Below are positions 18,146 through 28,220 of a DNA stretch of 64,000 bases, in pieces. This stretch comes from JAVKDP01 sp040222185 (GTDB lineage Bacteria > Bacteroidota > Rhodothermia > Balneolales > Balneolaceae), in contig JAVKDP010000044.1 in NCBI GenBank assembly GCA_040222185.1, positions 1 through 64,000 of the forward strand, written 5' to 3'. Both the position numbers and the translations under genes were made by a program. Each line of letters begins with the position of its first letter. The first letter of the stretch is position 1. The notes under the pieces are model-generated. The model searched no databases, was not told where the DNA came from, and worked only from the letters and a program-made list of their open reading frames with translations.

Positions 18146-19329
18146 AAAAGACGGAACGGAAATATATTACTGCTTTGGTTCTGCTTACAATAGTTGTAGT
18201 GAGTATTAAAATCTTCCAGCCTACTCCAGTTGATTGGACTGAAAGTTACTCTGCAGCAGAAAAAAAACCTTTTGGCGCTTATATCCTTAATAATTTACTA
18301 CCCGTAACCTTTGAAGAAGTTGAGATACTCACTAATAATTCCCCAATTTTTGAATCGGAGCTAGATATTTCATCACGTAACTGGATTTTTATAAACCAGC
18401 TATTCGCCCTTGATGAGTTCGAAAATGAAATCCTTCATGAAAAGGTAACCTCAGGTGATCATATCTTTATTTCGGCACGTGAAATTGGTGGAGCCTTTGC
18501 TGACTCTCTAAATCTACGTGTAAGCCAGTCTTTTCCAAGTATTGACCCTTCTGCCACTTCTCTTGACTCCCTGGTTTCAAACCCGGTTAACTTTTCGAAT
18601 GAGAATATCAAAAATCAAAATGCCTGGTCTTTTCCTATTGAACTAACTCAATCATACTTCACCAGATTTGATACCACACATACTGAGATACTAGGCTATA
18701 GTGATAGTGATCAGGTTAATTTCATAAAGGTTAGCTATGGATCCGGAGCATATTACATTCATTCCAACCCATTTTTATTTACAAACTACTTCTTGAGAAA
18801 TGTCGAGAAATATGATTACGCATTTAAAGCACTATCATACCTACCGAAGCAGACCACCTATTGGGATGAATATTATAAGATTGATCGATTGGTATTTTCA
18901 TCCCCTATTCAATTTATTATCTCGAACGATAATTTGAAGTGGGCATGGTTTATAGGACTCTTTGGAATTATTGCTTACCTCGTCTTTCACTCTCGAAGAA
19001 CTCAACGAATCATTCCTGTTATTACCCCTCCAAGTAATACTAGTATTGATTTTGCCCAGATTATTGCCAACCTCTATATCAATAATGGCACGCATAAGGA
19101 TATACTGGAAAAGAAAATCACTTTTCTTTTTGACTACATACGAACGTCTTTAAACCTGACAACTTCTTCATTGGATGAAGAAACTTTGAAAGCTATCTCA
19201 AACAGGTCAGGTATTGAACAATCTGAAATTGATGATCTTTTCAGGATGATTGAACTTTGTCAAAATAAAGATCAAATCTCCGAAACTGAACTAAAACGAA
19301 TCACAGAACGAATCGATAGATTCTATTAA
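18142..19329 (+). CDS. DUF4350-domain membrane protein
   Basis: 395 residues: an N-terminal membrane anchor (about 8-25), an extracytoplasmic domain with YSAAEKKPFGAYILNNLL, and a second membrane helix near residue 265 followed by a cytoplasmic helical tail. This matches the DUF4350 arrangement seen between DUF4129 and MoxR genes. The extracytoplasmic domain resembles a GATase-like fold in the family description, but no catalytic triad is evident. Its four-base overlap with the DUF4129 gene and 11-base gap to moxR support one operon. Confidence 0.8.
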   Translation: MKKTERKYITALVLLTIVVVSIKIFQPTPVDWTESYSAAEKKPFGAYILNNLLPVTFEEVEILTNNSPIFESELDISSRNWIFINQLFALDEFENEILHEKVTSGDHIFISAREIGGAFADSLNLRVSQSFPSIDPSATSLDSLVSNPVNFSNENIKNQNAWSFPIELTQSYFTRFDTTHTEILGYSDSDQVNFIKVSYGSGAYYIHSNPFLFTNYFLRNVEKYDYAFKALSYLPKQTTYWDEYYKIDRLVFSSPIQFIISNDNLKWAWFIGLFGIIAYLVFHSRRTQRIIPVITPPSNTSIDFAQIIANLYINNGTHKDILEKKITFLFDYIRTSLNLTTSSLDEETLKAISNRSGIEQSEIDDLFRMIELCQNKDQISETELKRITERIDRFY

Positions 19330-19340
19330 CAATCACAACG

Positions 19341-20369
19341 ATGAGCGAAGAAACTACTGGAAATGAAAGCTTAGAAAATAATTCTGAGTATAAACCATTT
19401 GTCCCATTTGAAAACAGGCTTGATCTTTCAGGCCTAAAAGAGATGGTTACTAAGATCCGAACGGAAATTCGCAAGGTGATTGTAGGACAAAACGAGATGA
19501 TCGACTTATTGATATGCGGTTTATTAGCAAATGGACATGTACTTGTTGAAGGAGTTCCTGGTGTAGCTAAAACGCTTACTGTAAGGCTCATAGCTAAAAC
19601 TTTGGACACCAATTTTTCCAGGATTCAGCTTACTCCTGATTTGATGCCTGCAGATATAATTGGTACCAGTGTTTTTAATGCCAAAACAGTTGACTTCGAG
19701 TTCAAAAAGGGGCCGATATTTTCCAATATTGTTCTTATTGATGAAATCAACAGGGCGCCAGCAAAAACTCAATCTGCTCTATTCGAGGTAATGCAAGAAA
19801 GGCAAATCACAGTTGATGGAACTTCATATCCTATGGCACCACCTTTTATAGTGATTGCCACACAGAACCCTATCGAACATGAAGGAACATATCGCCTTCC
19901 GGAAGCTCAATTAGACCGATTTCTTTTTAAAGTTGATGTAGGATACCCAACACTTGAAGACGAAGTCTCTATTCTGGAAGGTAGTTATAACCGAAAATCA
20001 GATTCTGATCTTGAACAAGTTGAAGCAGTTGTTTCTGGGGAAGAATTAAACACTCATCGGGAATTAGTATCAAATATTCATGTGGAAAAAGAACTCATGA
20101 GCTATATAGCTGGTATTATCCAGGAAACAAGAAATTCCAGCTCTATCTCGATTGGTGCTTCACCACGTGCTTCTGTATATGTAATGAGAGCTTCACAAGC
20201 GTGGGCTGCAATGCAAGGCCGGGATTTCATTACACCTGAAGATGTTAAACATATTCTTATCCCTGCTTTACGCCATCGAATTACATTAACTCCTGAAAAA
20301 GAGATGGAAGGTGTTGTTTCAGATACCGTTTTAAAACAGTTAGCCAATAAAGTAGAAGTACCGAGATAG
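19341..20369 (+). CDS. MoxR-family AAA+ ATPase
   Basis: 342 residues. Walker A is GVPGVAKT (71-78), with the Ala before Lys-Thr that marks MoxR proteins. Walker B is VLIDEINRA (131-139), followed by sensor 1 (IATQNPIEHEG) and the YRLPEAQLDRF arginine-finger region. MoxR ATPases act as chaperones that mature or insert partner complexes, usually with VWA- or DUF58-domain proteins. Its TAG stop overlaps the GTG start of the DUF58 gene by one base, so the pair is made together. No VWA partner is present in this cluster. Confidence 0.94.
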   Translation: MSEETTGNESLENNSEYKPFVPFENRLDLSGLKEMVTKIRTEIRKVIVGQNEMIDLLICGLLANGHVLVEGVPGVAKTLTVRLIAKTLDTNFSRIQLTPDLMPADIIGTSVFNAKTVDFEFKKGPIFSNIVLIDEINRAPAKTQSALFEVMQERQITVDGTSYPMAPPFIVIATQNPIEHEGTYRLPEAQLDRFLFKVDVGYPTLEDEVSILEGSYNRKSDSDLEQVEAVVSGEELNTHRELVSNIHVEKELMSYIAGIIQETRNSSSISIGASPRASVYVMRASQAWAAMQGRDFITPEDVKHILIPALRHRITLTPEKEMEGVVSDTVLKQLANKVEVPR

Positions 20370-21700
20370 TGAAACTCTTCAAGAGCTTTTTTGTAGATTC
20401 GCGATTTTTTATCGCCCTCACGTTAATTTTTGTTTCGTACATCCTTGGATATTTCTATTCAGCATTCGAAGCTCTTGGTGATATTCTGTTGATCATATTA
20501 GGTGTTTCAAGCCTTTCTGATATAACTCTTCTTTTTTCAAACCAGAATGGTATTAAGGCTTCAAGAAATACTCCACAAAGGCTATCGAACGGAGATGAAA
20601 ATACCATACGAATTTCTTGTTCTTCATCCTACCCTTTCAAATCTGATTGTACAATCATTGATGAAATTCCTCATCAGTTTCAGATTCGAAATTTCTCTAT
20701 CGATGCTTCTTTTGGAAAAATGGAAGAGAGAACTTTTACGTACTCTTTAAGACCCACAAACAGAGGGATATTCCAGTTTGGCAACATTAATGTATTTGCT
20801 AAAACCAAAATTGGACTTTTTAAACGCAGATTTATTTTCGAACAGGAAATAGGCTTGCCTGTATATCCTTCTTTCATACAAATGCGAAAGTTTGAGATGT
20901 ATGCCATTTCAAACCGCTTGACAGATATAGGTATTAAAAAAATCAGACGAATCGGGCATACGATGGAATTCGATCAGATTAAAGAATATGTGAGAGGGGA
21001 TGATATCCGGTCAATTAACTGGAAGGCTACTGCTAGGTCAAACCAACTTATGGTCAATCAGTACCAGGATGAACGGTCTCAGCAAGTAGTGAGTGTTATT
21101 GATATGGGGCGAGTCATGAAACTGCCTTTCGATGGGCTTAACCTGCTTGAATATGCTATAAATACAAGTCTTGTGATCTCTAACATAGCTTTACTTAAGG
21201 AAGATAAAGCCGGCTTAATTACCTTTTCTAATAACAATTCTGTTGTTGTTCGTCCTCAAAAAAAGAGAACTCATATTCGGGCTATTCAGGAATCACTTTA
21301 TAATTTAGATACCAATTTTATGGAGTCGGATTATGAGCGATTGATAATTAACCTCAAAGCTCATCTTAATCAAAGAAGTTTGGTTTTCCTTTATACTAAC
21401 TTTGAGACGTTATCATCAATGGAAAGACAGCTTCCATACTTAAAACGTATTGCACGTGATCATTTGTTGGTAACCATTTTTTTTGAGAACACAGAACTCA
21501 GTTCTCTCCTTGAAAAAGATTCTAAAAATGTAGGTGACATTTATGTTAAGACTGTTGCTGAGAAATTTAACTTTGAGAAGAAACAAATCGTTAAATCACT
21601 GAACCAATATGGGATTCAAACAATACTCACCCCACCAAAAGAACTTTCAATAAATGCTATTAACAAGTACCTGGAAATGAAAGCTCGCGGGATGATTTAA
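20369..21700 (+). CDS. DUF58-domain protein
   Basis: 443 residues from a GTG start overlapping the moxR stop. Two N-terminal membrane helices (about 12-55) precede a beta-rich region and the DUF58 signature GDDIRSINWKATARS at about 210-224. The remaining part has a VWA-like Rossmann pattern (VVSVIDMGRVM, VFLYTNFETL) with an incomplete metal site. These proteins are the usual client or partner of MoxR. It converges on the E1 dehydrogenase gene with 7 bases between stops. Confidence 0.93.
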   Translation: MKLFKSFFVDSRFFIALTLIFVSYILGYFYSAFEALGDILLIILGVSSLSDITLLFSNQNGIKASRNTPQRLSNGDENTIRISCSSSYPFKSDCTIIDEIPHQFQIRNFSIDASFGKMEERTFTYSLRPTNRGIFQFGNINVFAKTKIGLFKRRFIFEQEIGLPVYPSFIQMRKFEMYAISNRLTDIGIKKIRRIGHTMEFDQIKEYVRGDDIRSINWKATARSNQLMVNQYQDERSQQVVSVIDMGRVMKLPFDGLNLLEYAINTSLVISNIALLKEDKAGLITFSNNNSVVVRPQKKRTHIRAIQESLYNLDTNFMESDYERLIINLKAHLNQRSLVFLYTNFETLSSMERQLPYLKRIARDHLLVTIFFENTELSSLLEKDSKNVGDIYVKTVAEKFNFEKKQIVKSLNQYGIQTILTPPKELSINAINKYLEMKARGMI

Positions 21701-21707
21701 ATAATGA

Positions 21708-24128
21708 TCAGTAGATTTCAGGGAACCTCTCTGGTTCACATTCTTTCATCATATCATAAATCTCATCAAAGATATCTTCTGCATTTGGTTTGCTGAAGTA
21801 ATCTCCATCTGAAGCGTAAGCAGGCCTGTGTGATTTAGCAGTTAGGCAACGAGGTTCAGAATCTAAATGGTAATATCCATTTTGATCTTGCAGAATGTGC
21901 TGCATAATGAATGCTGAGGCCCCACCTGGTACATCCTCATCAACAACAAGTAATCGATTGGTTTTCTTAATTGACTCAACAATTGAATGATTAATATCAA
22001 AAGGCATTAATGTACGAGCGTCTATCAATTCTACTGAGATACCAACCTCTTTGAGTTGTGGAACTACAGAAGATGCGATATTTAAAGTAGAGCCGTATGA
22101 TACTACAGTGATATCAGAGCCTTCATTGAGCACCTCTGGAATGCCAAGTGGTGTTGTATATTCTCCTGGGTTCTCAGGTAACTTTTCCTTTAACCTGTAA
22201 GCATTCAGAGGTTCAACTACAATTGCAGGGTCATCGCCTTGCAAAAGTGTATTATAGAATCCTGCTGCTTCAGTTAAATCTCTTGGAACACAGAGATGAA
22301 TTCCCCTTGCGCCATTGAGAATCAAACCCATTGGAGAACCTGAGTGCCAAATCCCTTCTAACCTGTGCCCTCTGGTCCGGATAATTACCGGTGCAGCCTG
22401 CCCTCCTACCGTTCTGTATCTTAATGAAGCCAAATCATCACTTAACACAAAGAAACAGTATAAGAGATAGTCCAGGTATTGTATCTCAGCAATCGGGCGT
22501 AAACCACGAAGTGCCATACCAATTCCCTGACCTAAAATTGTAGCTTCCCGTATTCCTGTATCGCTCAGGCGCAGCTTCCCAAACTTTTCCTGAAGACCTT
22601 CCAACCCTTTATTTACATCACCCAGTGCCCCAACATCTTCACCAAATGTGAGTACCTGAGGGTATTTTTCAAAAATCTTATCGAAATTATCTCTGACGAC
22701 TATTCTACCGTCTGCCATTTTTGGTTCATCGCCATATTTAGGCGGTACGTGCTCCACATTTAATGGAGAAAATGGAGTTTCACTGTATAAGTGAGAGTTA
22801 TATCTTTTTTTGTTAACTGGCTCATTTTCCTTTAACCAATTAAGTAATTCCGTTCTTGCCTCGTGATCTACTCCAAGAGTATACCTTACAGCTTTTTTTG
22901 CGGCTGGTAAAATATCCTTTCGAATTGCGTTGAGGTTTGATTTCAGCCGCTTCACCAAGTTAGATAATCTTGAATCCTCTTTAACAGCGATCAATTCGTT
23001 TATTTTTTGCAATACAAAGGCCTTTTCTTCCTTCATAGGAGTGATATAGGCATTCCAGGCATTATTTTTCCCCGTAGTTGCCTCGGCCAATGCTTCAGTC
23101 TCTAATTGATCTAAATCGGCTTCATGAGCGATTTTCCTTGCAAGAATCCACTTCCTCATTTGCGCTAAGCAACAAAACTCTACTTCCCATTCAAGGCGCT
23201 CTTTGCTCTTATAACGCTCGTGCGATCCTGAGGTTGAATGCCCTTGTGGCTGGGTAACTTCCTGCACATGTACTAGTACAGGTACATGTTCTGTTCGGGC
23301 TATTTTCTCTGCTTTTTCATAAGTCTTCAACAACTCTGGGTAATCCCAGGCTTTCACCGTAAGAATTTCATACCCGGGTTCATTTTCAGTTCTTTGGAAC
23401 CCACTGAGAACTTTTGAAATACTTTCTTTTGTGGTCTGATATTTCTTTGGTACGGAGATACCAAAATCATCATCCCAAACCGACATTATTAATGGAAGCT
23501 GTAATACTCCTACAGCATTTATTGCTTCCCAGAAAACTCCTTCTGAAGTACTTGCATCACCAATAGTACCAAAAGCAACTTCATTTCCCTTATTTGAAAA
23601 TTTCTTCCATTCTCCTTTTTGAAGCTCTTTGCTGTTACGGTAAACTTTTGATGCTTGTGAAAGTCCAACTAGCCTTGCCATCTGACCTGCTGTTGGAGAT
23701 ATACCCGATGCAGTGTTCTTTGACTTGGTTTGATCAATCCACGTACCATCCTTGTTAATGAGCCTGGTAGCATAATGTGAGTTCATCTGCCTTCCGCCAG
23801 AAAAAGGATCTGCCTCAATATCAGGGTGAGCATATAGTTGAGCAAAAAACTGTTCAACGGTAGTTCCACCAATCGCTAACATAAATGTTTGATCCCGGTA
23901 GTACCCTGATCTGAAATCGCCTTTTTTAAATACTTTGGACATCGCAATTTGGGGTATTTCCTTACCGTCACCAAAAATTCCAAATTTCGCTTTCCCAGTT
24001 AATACCTCTTTACGGCCAATCAAGGACATATGACGACTTACCCAGCCTAGCTTATAATCAGAAAGAATTTCCTTCTTTTGCGCTGCGGTAAATGTCTTAC
24101 GGGTCTTTTTTGCCTTGACTTCTGCCAT
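21708..24128 (-). CDS. Fused alpha/beta 2-oxoacid dehydrogenase E1 (branched-chain/pyruvate type)
   Basis: 806 residues joining E1 alpha and E1 beta, normally two proteins. The alpha half carries the thiamine-diphosphate site (GDAST at 190-194, then DDDFGIS) and HSTSGSHERYKS, the phosphorylation-loop region. The beta half begins near residue 465 (DGRIVVRDNFDKIFEKYPQ) and ends with the transketolase C-domain (VDEDVPGGASAFIMQHIL). The enzyme decarboxylates a 2-oxoacid and passes the acyl group to lipoyl-E2; no E2 or E3 gene is in the window. The sequence resembles branched-chain 2-oxoacid dehydrogenase E1 fusions of Bacteroidetes; the substrate is inferred. Confidence 0.9.
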   Translation of the reverse strand: MAEVKAKKTRKTFTAAQKKEILSDYKLGWVSRHMSLIGRKEVLTGKAKFGIFGDGKEIPQIAMSKVFKKGDFRSGYYRDQTFMLAIGGTTVEQFFAQLYAHPDIEADPFSGGRQMNSHYATRLINKDGTWIDQTKSKNTASGISPTAGQMARLVGLSQASKVYRNSKELQKGEWKKFSNKGNEVAFGTIGDASTSEGVFWEAINAVGVLQLPLIMSVWDDDFGISVPKKYQTTKESISKVLSGFQRTENEPGYEILTVKAWDYPELLKTYEKAEKIARTEHVPVLVHVQEVTQPQGHSTSGSHERYKSKERLEWEVEFCCLAQMRKWILARKIAHEADLDQLETEALAEATTGKNNAWNAYITPMKEEKAFVLQKINELIAVKEDSRLSNLVKRLKSNLNAIRKDILPAAKKAVRYTLGVDHEARTELLNWLKENEPVNKKRYNSHLYSETPFSPLNVEHVPPKYGDEPKMADGRIVVRDNFDKIFEKYPQVLTFGEDVGALGDVNKGLEGLQEKFGKLRLSDTGIREATILGQGIGMALRGLRPIAEIQYLDYLLYCFFVLSDDLASLRYRTVGGQAAPVIIRTRGHRLEGIWHSGSPMGLILNGARGIHLCVPRDLTEAAGFYNTLLQGDDPAIVVEPLNAYRLKEKLPENPGEYTTPLGIPEVLNEGSDITVVSYGSTLNIASSVVPQLKEVGISVELIDARTLMPFDINHSIVESIKKTNRLLVVDEDVPGGASAFIMQHILQDQNGYYHLDSEPRCLTAKSHRPAYASDGDYFSKPNAEDIFDEIYDMMKECEPERFPEIY

Positions 24129-24275
24129 ATAGTATTACTTAGTATCTGAATATTTAACCCAAACGAAAGGGTTCCTAATATAGGATAATTGATCCTCTTT
24201 TTAAAGGAACTTTCCTCAAAAAAAAGTAAAAGGACTAATCCGTAAGTACTAAATTAATAATAAATTAACGGAGAA

Positions 24276-25667
24276 TTAATCTGTAAAACCACCCCTGGTC
24301 ATTTTAATAGGGTCTAAGGCCTGATCAAGTTCCTCACTCGACAAATCAGTCATCTTTAGAGCAACCTCTTTAAGTGGCTTATTTTCAGCATATGCTGTTT
24401 TAGCAATTTTAGCTGCTAAATCATAGCCAATTATAGGATTTAACGCTGTAACCAAAATTGGGTTTCTGCCAACCTTTTCAGCTATTACATCTTCTCTAAC
24501 GGTCAGCTTCGAAACTGATCGGTCTGCTAAATTACGTGCAGCATTTCCTAATATTTGGATAGACTGAAGTAAATTATGAGCTACAACCGGAAGCATCACA
24601 TTCAGCTCAAAGTTTCCAGCCTGCCCGCCAATTGTGATCGCGGCATCATTCCCGATAACCTGAGCACAGACCATTGTAACAGACTCTTCGATTACGGGAT
24701 TTACTTTACCTGGCATGATAGACGAACCCGGTTGCAGTGCTGCAAGTTGTATCTCACCTAGTCCACTATTTGGTCCTGAGTTCATCCAGCGAAGGTCATT
24801 AGCTATTTTCATCAAACTCACTGCGATAGTTTTCAGCTGACCGCTAAGTTCAACCGGAGCATCTACAGTAGCTTGAGCTTCAAAATGATTTTCAGCTTCT
24901 ACAAACTCATAGTTTGTAATCTGAGATACACCTTCTGCAAAGTATTTCCCAAATTCCGGGTGAGTATTAATACCTGTTCCAACAGCTGTTCCGCCTTGTG
25001 GAAGTTCTTTAACTCTTACTAAAGCGGCTTTCACTCTTTGAATTCCTAGCTCAACCTGACGCGCATAGCCCCCAAACTCTTGTTCAATTGTTACTGGCAT
25101 TGCATCCATAAGGTGAGTTCGCCCTGTTTTTACTACATCAGCATATTCACTTCCTTTTTCCAAAAAAGTTTTTTGAAGGTGGGCAAGCGCCGGAATCAAT
25201 TGTTCCGTTACAGATACTACTGCAGCAATTCTAATGGCAGTAGGAATCACATCATTAGAACTCTGACCAAAATTCACATGATCATTTGGATGTACATTTA
25301 CCGAACCCTCAGGTCTTTGTTCATTTGCAATATGGCTGATTACTTCATTGGCATTCATATTGCTGGACGTTCCAGAACCAGTCTGAAAAATATCGATCAC
25401 AAATTGTTCATCATGGGTTCCATCAATCACTTCCTGCGAAGCTTTTTGAATCGACTCTGAAATCCCTTTTTCAATTAGTTCTAACCTATTGTTAGCAAGG
25501 GCCGCTGATTTCTTTACAATTCCAAGGGCTTTTATAAACTCTCTGCTAAATTTGATTCCACTAATCGGAAAATTATCGTGAGCCCTTTGTGTTTGGGCCC
25601 CATAAAGTGCGTTGGTTGGAACTTTAACTTCACCCATTGAATCATTTTCTATTCTAAAATCACTCAT
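24276..25667 (-). CDS. fumC: Fumarate hydratase, class II
   Basis: 463 residues, the standard length. Converts fumarate to L-malate in the TCA cycle. The lyase signature GSSIMPGKVNP is present (about 317-327), together with TGSGTSSNMNANEV and TGRTHLMDAMPV, all features of FumC rather than aspartase (the site around GSSIMPGK and HVNFGQSSNDV fits fumarase). It lies 96 bases downstream of the acyltransferase gene on the same strand and 147 bases upstream of the E1 gene; no clear terminator separates them. Confidence 0.95.
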   Translation of the reverse strand: MSDFRIENDSMGEVKVPTNALYGAQTQRAHDNFPISGIKFSREFIKALGIVKKSAALANNRLELIEKGISESIQKASQEVIDGTHDEQFVIDIFQTGSGTSSNMNANEVISHIANEQRPEGSVNVHPNDHVNFGQSSNDVIPTAIRIAAVVSVTEQLIPALAHLQKTFLEKGSEYADVVKTGRTHLMDAMPVTIEQEFGGYARQVELGIQRVKAALVRVKELPQGGTAVGTGINTHPEFGKYFAEGVSQITNYEFVEAENHFEAQATVDAPVELSGQLKTIAVSLMKIANDLRWMNSGPNSGLGEIQLAALQPGSSIMPGKVNPVIEESVTMVCAQVIGNDAAITIGGQAGNFELNVMLPVVAHNLLQSIQILGNAARNLADRSVSKLTVREDVIAEKVGRNPILVTALNPIIGYDLAAKIAKTAYAENKPLKEVALKMTDLSSEELDQALDPIKMTRGGFTD

Positions 25668-25763
25668 ATCTCTTAATTTAATCCTTCTAAAATATTATTG
25701 CTAAGGCTTAATTTAGGAAGCCCTCAAATTTTATGCTTTTGTATGAACAAAAGATGAAGAAGC

Positions 25764-26885
25764 TTAAAGCTTCTTTTTAAACATTCGGTATTTCTTATCA
25801 ATCTTGGCTCCAATTCTCTCAGCAACTCTTATCATGTCCTGGTTATCGCCAAGTACCCAGCTAAGTTCTGAACCAGAATAACCTTTATTTTTTCCCTGCT
25901 CGATGGTCCTTTGATTTAAGAGTGCATCTATTCCCTTGCCTTGATACTCAGGAAGTACTCCCATTAACGCTGTTCTGATCCTGTCGATCTTCTTTCTTCC
26001 AAATAGTAACCGGAATATTCCAAACGGAAACAGGTTACCATTCATTTTTTTGAATATCTGATTCAGATCAGGCAAAGAAATTGAAAAAGCGACCGGACTA
26101 CCATTAACTTCGACAATATGAGCTATATCAGGATCAAGGATTAGCTTGAAATCATCTGCGGTAGCTGCAAGTTCTTCTTTAGTTAGCGGTAGAAAGCCCC
26201 AGTTATCTTTCCATGCTTCGTTATAAATATGCCGAACGATCTCTACTTCTTCCTTGATCTTCTTTAGGTTGACAGAACGTATGGTCATTCCGGGATTTCG
26301 TTTTAGTACAATTTCCTTTGCACGATCCATTCTATCCTTGGAAACAATATCCTGATCAACGATATAAGCCAATAAATCCATATCCTGCTTATACCCAGCT
26401 GCCAAAACCAGTTTTTCGTAATATGGTTTGGTATAAGGCATCATTACATATGGGTCTTTATCAAAACCTTCTACCAAAAAGCCTATCATATCCATCATCC
26501 CCGGGCTGGCTGGCCCAAGAACATCTTCCATACCTTTATCTCTTAACCAATCTTCTGCAACTCTTAGCAAAAGATCTGCGGTAGGTTGATGATCGATACA
26601 CTCGAAGAACCCAAAGTGTCCGGTCTTTGAGTTATGATATTCATTAAACCTATGATCTACTACAGCAGAGATACGACCTGCTATTTTACCTTCATGCTCA
26701 GCAATGAATAAAGCTACTTCAGCATTGTTATAGTACGGGTTCTTCTTGGTATCAATAAGCTTCTTTTGATCCATTCTAAGCGGTGGAACAAAATGCTCGT
26801 CATTTTCATAGTGTTGATATTGAAATTCAATGAATTTCTTTTTCTCATCGTCTGTAGTAACGATGGTAACCGCACTAGTACTCAT
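25764..26885 (-). CDS. BcerS/YghO-like N-acyltransferase, candidate bacterial ceramide synthase
   Basis: 373 residues. The pattern FVPPLRMDQKKL, NPYYNNAEVALFIA, GRISAVVDHRFNEYH, FGFFECIDH, GPASPGMMDMIGFLVEGFD, MMPYTKPYYEKL and a GNAT-like acetyl-CoA-binding region near the end (GVLPEYQGKGIDALL) matches the family of E. coli YghO and the bacterial ceramide synthase bCerS described in Caulobacter. That enzyme N-acylates a sphingoid base or its keto form. Adjacency to a serine palmitoyltransferase-type gene (14 bases upstream on the same strand) strongly favours this role. The alternative is a generic GNAT protein of unknown substrate. The family match is from memory. Confidence 0.72.
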   Translation of the reverse strand: MSTSAVTIVTTDDEKKKFIEFQYQHYENDEHFVPPLRMDQKKLIDTKKNPYYNNAEVALFIAEHEGKIAGRISAVVDHRFNEYHNSKTGHFGFFECIDHQPTADLLLRVAEDWLRDKGMEDVLGPASPGMMDMIGFLVEGFDKDPYVMMPYTKPYYEKLVLAAGYKQDMDLLAYIVDQDIVSKDRMDRAKEIVLKRNPGMTIRSVNLKKIKEEVEIVRHIYNEAWKDNWGFLPLTKEELAATADDFKLILDPDIAHIVEVNGSPVAFSISLPDLNQIFKKMNGNLFPFGIFRLLFGRKKIDRIRTALMGVLPEYQGKGIDALLNQRTIEQGKNKGYSGSELSWVLGDNQDMIRVAERIGAKIDKKYRMFKKKL

Positions 26886-26899
26886 AGCAAATATTTATT

Positions 26900-28129
26900 T
26901 TATGCTGAATGACCGTTTTGATCAATAATACCATGCTTTAGCCCAACCATTCTGAAAGCTTCTAAAATCCTGTCAAGGTGATCATTCGTATGACTAGCCA
27001 TATAGCTGGTTCTTAAGAGTGATTGTCCTTTAGGCACGGCAGGAGGTATAACCGCATTTGCATAAACTCCAGCCTCAAAAAGATCTTTCCAAAACCTGAA
27101 GCAATCCATCATATCACCTATAACAACAGGAATAATTGGGGATTGACTTGTCCAGACATTAAAGCCCAGGTTTGCCAACTCAGTTCTCATATATAACGAG
27201 ATTTCTTCTAACCTGGTGATTCTTTCCGGCTCTTCTTTCAAGATTTCTAACGCTGTAAGAACAGTAGCAACATTTGCCGGAGGCATTGAAGCGCTAAAAA
27301 TATGTGCTGGAGAATGATGCCTTATGTACTCAATAATCTCCCGGCCTCCAACTAAAAATCCACCTAAGGAAGCAAATGATTTGGAAAATGTTCCGCTTAT
27401 CAAGTCAACCTGGTCTGTTAATCCAAATACAGATGCTGATCCACGGCCACCATCTCCTACTACGCCTACTGCATGTGCATCATCTAAATATAACCTTGCA
27501 CCAAATTCCTTAGCTAAAGCGACCAATTCAGGAATCTTTGCTAATGTTCCCGACATCGAGAAAACACCGTCGGTAATAATTACTTTTCCGGCTTCTGGAT
27601 CTGCTTTTTCAAGGAATTTTCTTAGCTGATCCATATCGTTGTGGGCATAGCGAACCGTTTTTGCTAACGAACATTGTGTTCCTACAACAATACATGCATG
27701 GTTATCCCGATCTGAGAAAATAATATCGTTACGTCCGGCAATAGTTTGAATAGAGCCTTCATTTGTTTGATAACCTGTGCTAAATAACACACAAGACTCT
27801 TTGCCCATAAAGGCCGCCAGCTTCTCCTCCAGCTCAAGGTGAATATCTAAAGTTCCATTCAGATACCTGGAACCTGTACAACCTGTTCCGTATTTATCTA
27901 ATGCAGCCTGCGCGGCTTCTATTGTTCGACGATCATTAGTAAGGCCTAAATAATTATTAGACCCCGCCATTATAACTTCTTTCCCCTCAATTTCTACAAT
28001 AGTACCATCGGTTGCCTCAAGAGGTTTAAAGTATGGGTATAATCCCATAGCCTTTACTTCATCTGCTTTTGTAAAATTAAAAGCTTTTGAAAAAATATCT
28101 TGAGTGACTTCCTTTTTAATATCGCCCAT
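26900..28129 (-). CDS. Serine palmitoyltransferase (alpha-oxoamine synthase family)
   Basis: 409 residues from the ATG at 28129, preferred over the in-frame TTG at 28147 because an AAGGA stands 8 bases before it. PLP-dependent enzyme that condenses serine with an acyl thioester to give 3-ketosphinganine. PLP-binding residues are visible: His144 (DNHACIV), Asp216/His219 (LDDAHAVG) and the Schiff-base Lys250 in GTFSKSFASLGG. GTGCTGSRYLNGTLDIHLELEE is close to Sphingobacterium and Bacteroides SPT. Related enzymes (2-amino-3-ketobutyrate CoA ligase, AONS) are the alternatives, but the adjacent BcerS-like gene supports SPT. Confidence 0.85.
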   Translation of the reverse strand: MGDIKKEVTQDIFSKAFNFTKADEVKAMGLYPYFKPLEATDGTIVEIEGKEVIMAGSNNYLGLTNDRRTIEAAQAALDKYGTGCTGSRYLNGTLDIHLELEEKLAAFMGKESCVLFSTGYQTNEGSIQTIAGRNDIIFSDRDNHACIVVGTQCSLAKTVRYAHNDMDQLRKFLEKADPEAGKVIITDGVFSMSGTLAKIPELVALAKEFGARLYLDDAHAVGVVGDGGRGSASVFGLTDQVDLISGTFSKSFASLGGFLVGGREIIEYIRHHSPAHIFSASMPPANVATVLTALEILKEEPERITRLEEISLYMRTELANLGFNVWTSQSPIIPVVIGDMMDCFRFWKDLFEAGVYANAVIPPAVPKGQSLLRTSYMASHTNDHLDRILEAFRMVGLKHGIIDQNGHSA

Positions 28130-28220
28130 GCAATTGATCCTTACCAAATTTTCTAAATAAACACCGAAATATAGCTAGTATTAATTTCCCATCAAATTAG
28201 TGTGAAGCTTAGTTCAGCTT

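Noticed and set aside
24129..24275. Possible small gene or regulatory RNA between the E1 and fumC genes
   Set aside because: A/T-rich spacer with no good hairpin, open frame or conserved element.
25758..25776. Hairpin at the stop of the BcerS-like gene
   Set aside because: Arms AAGAAGCTT/AAGCTTCTT are perfect, but on the minus strand no T tract follows, and the gene continues toward fumC on the same strand; not called a terminator.
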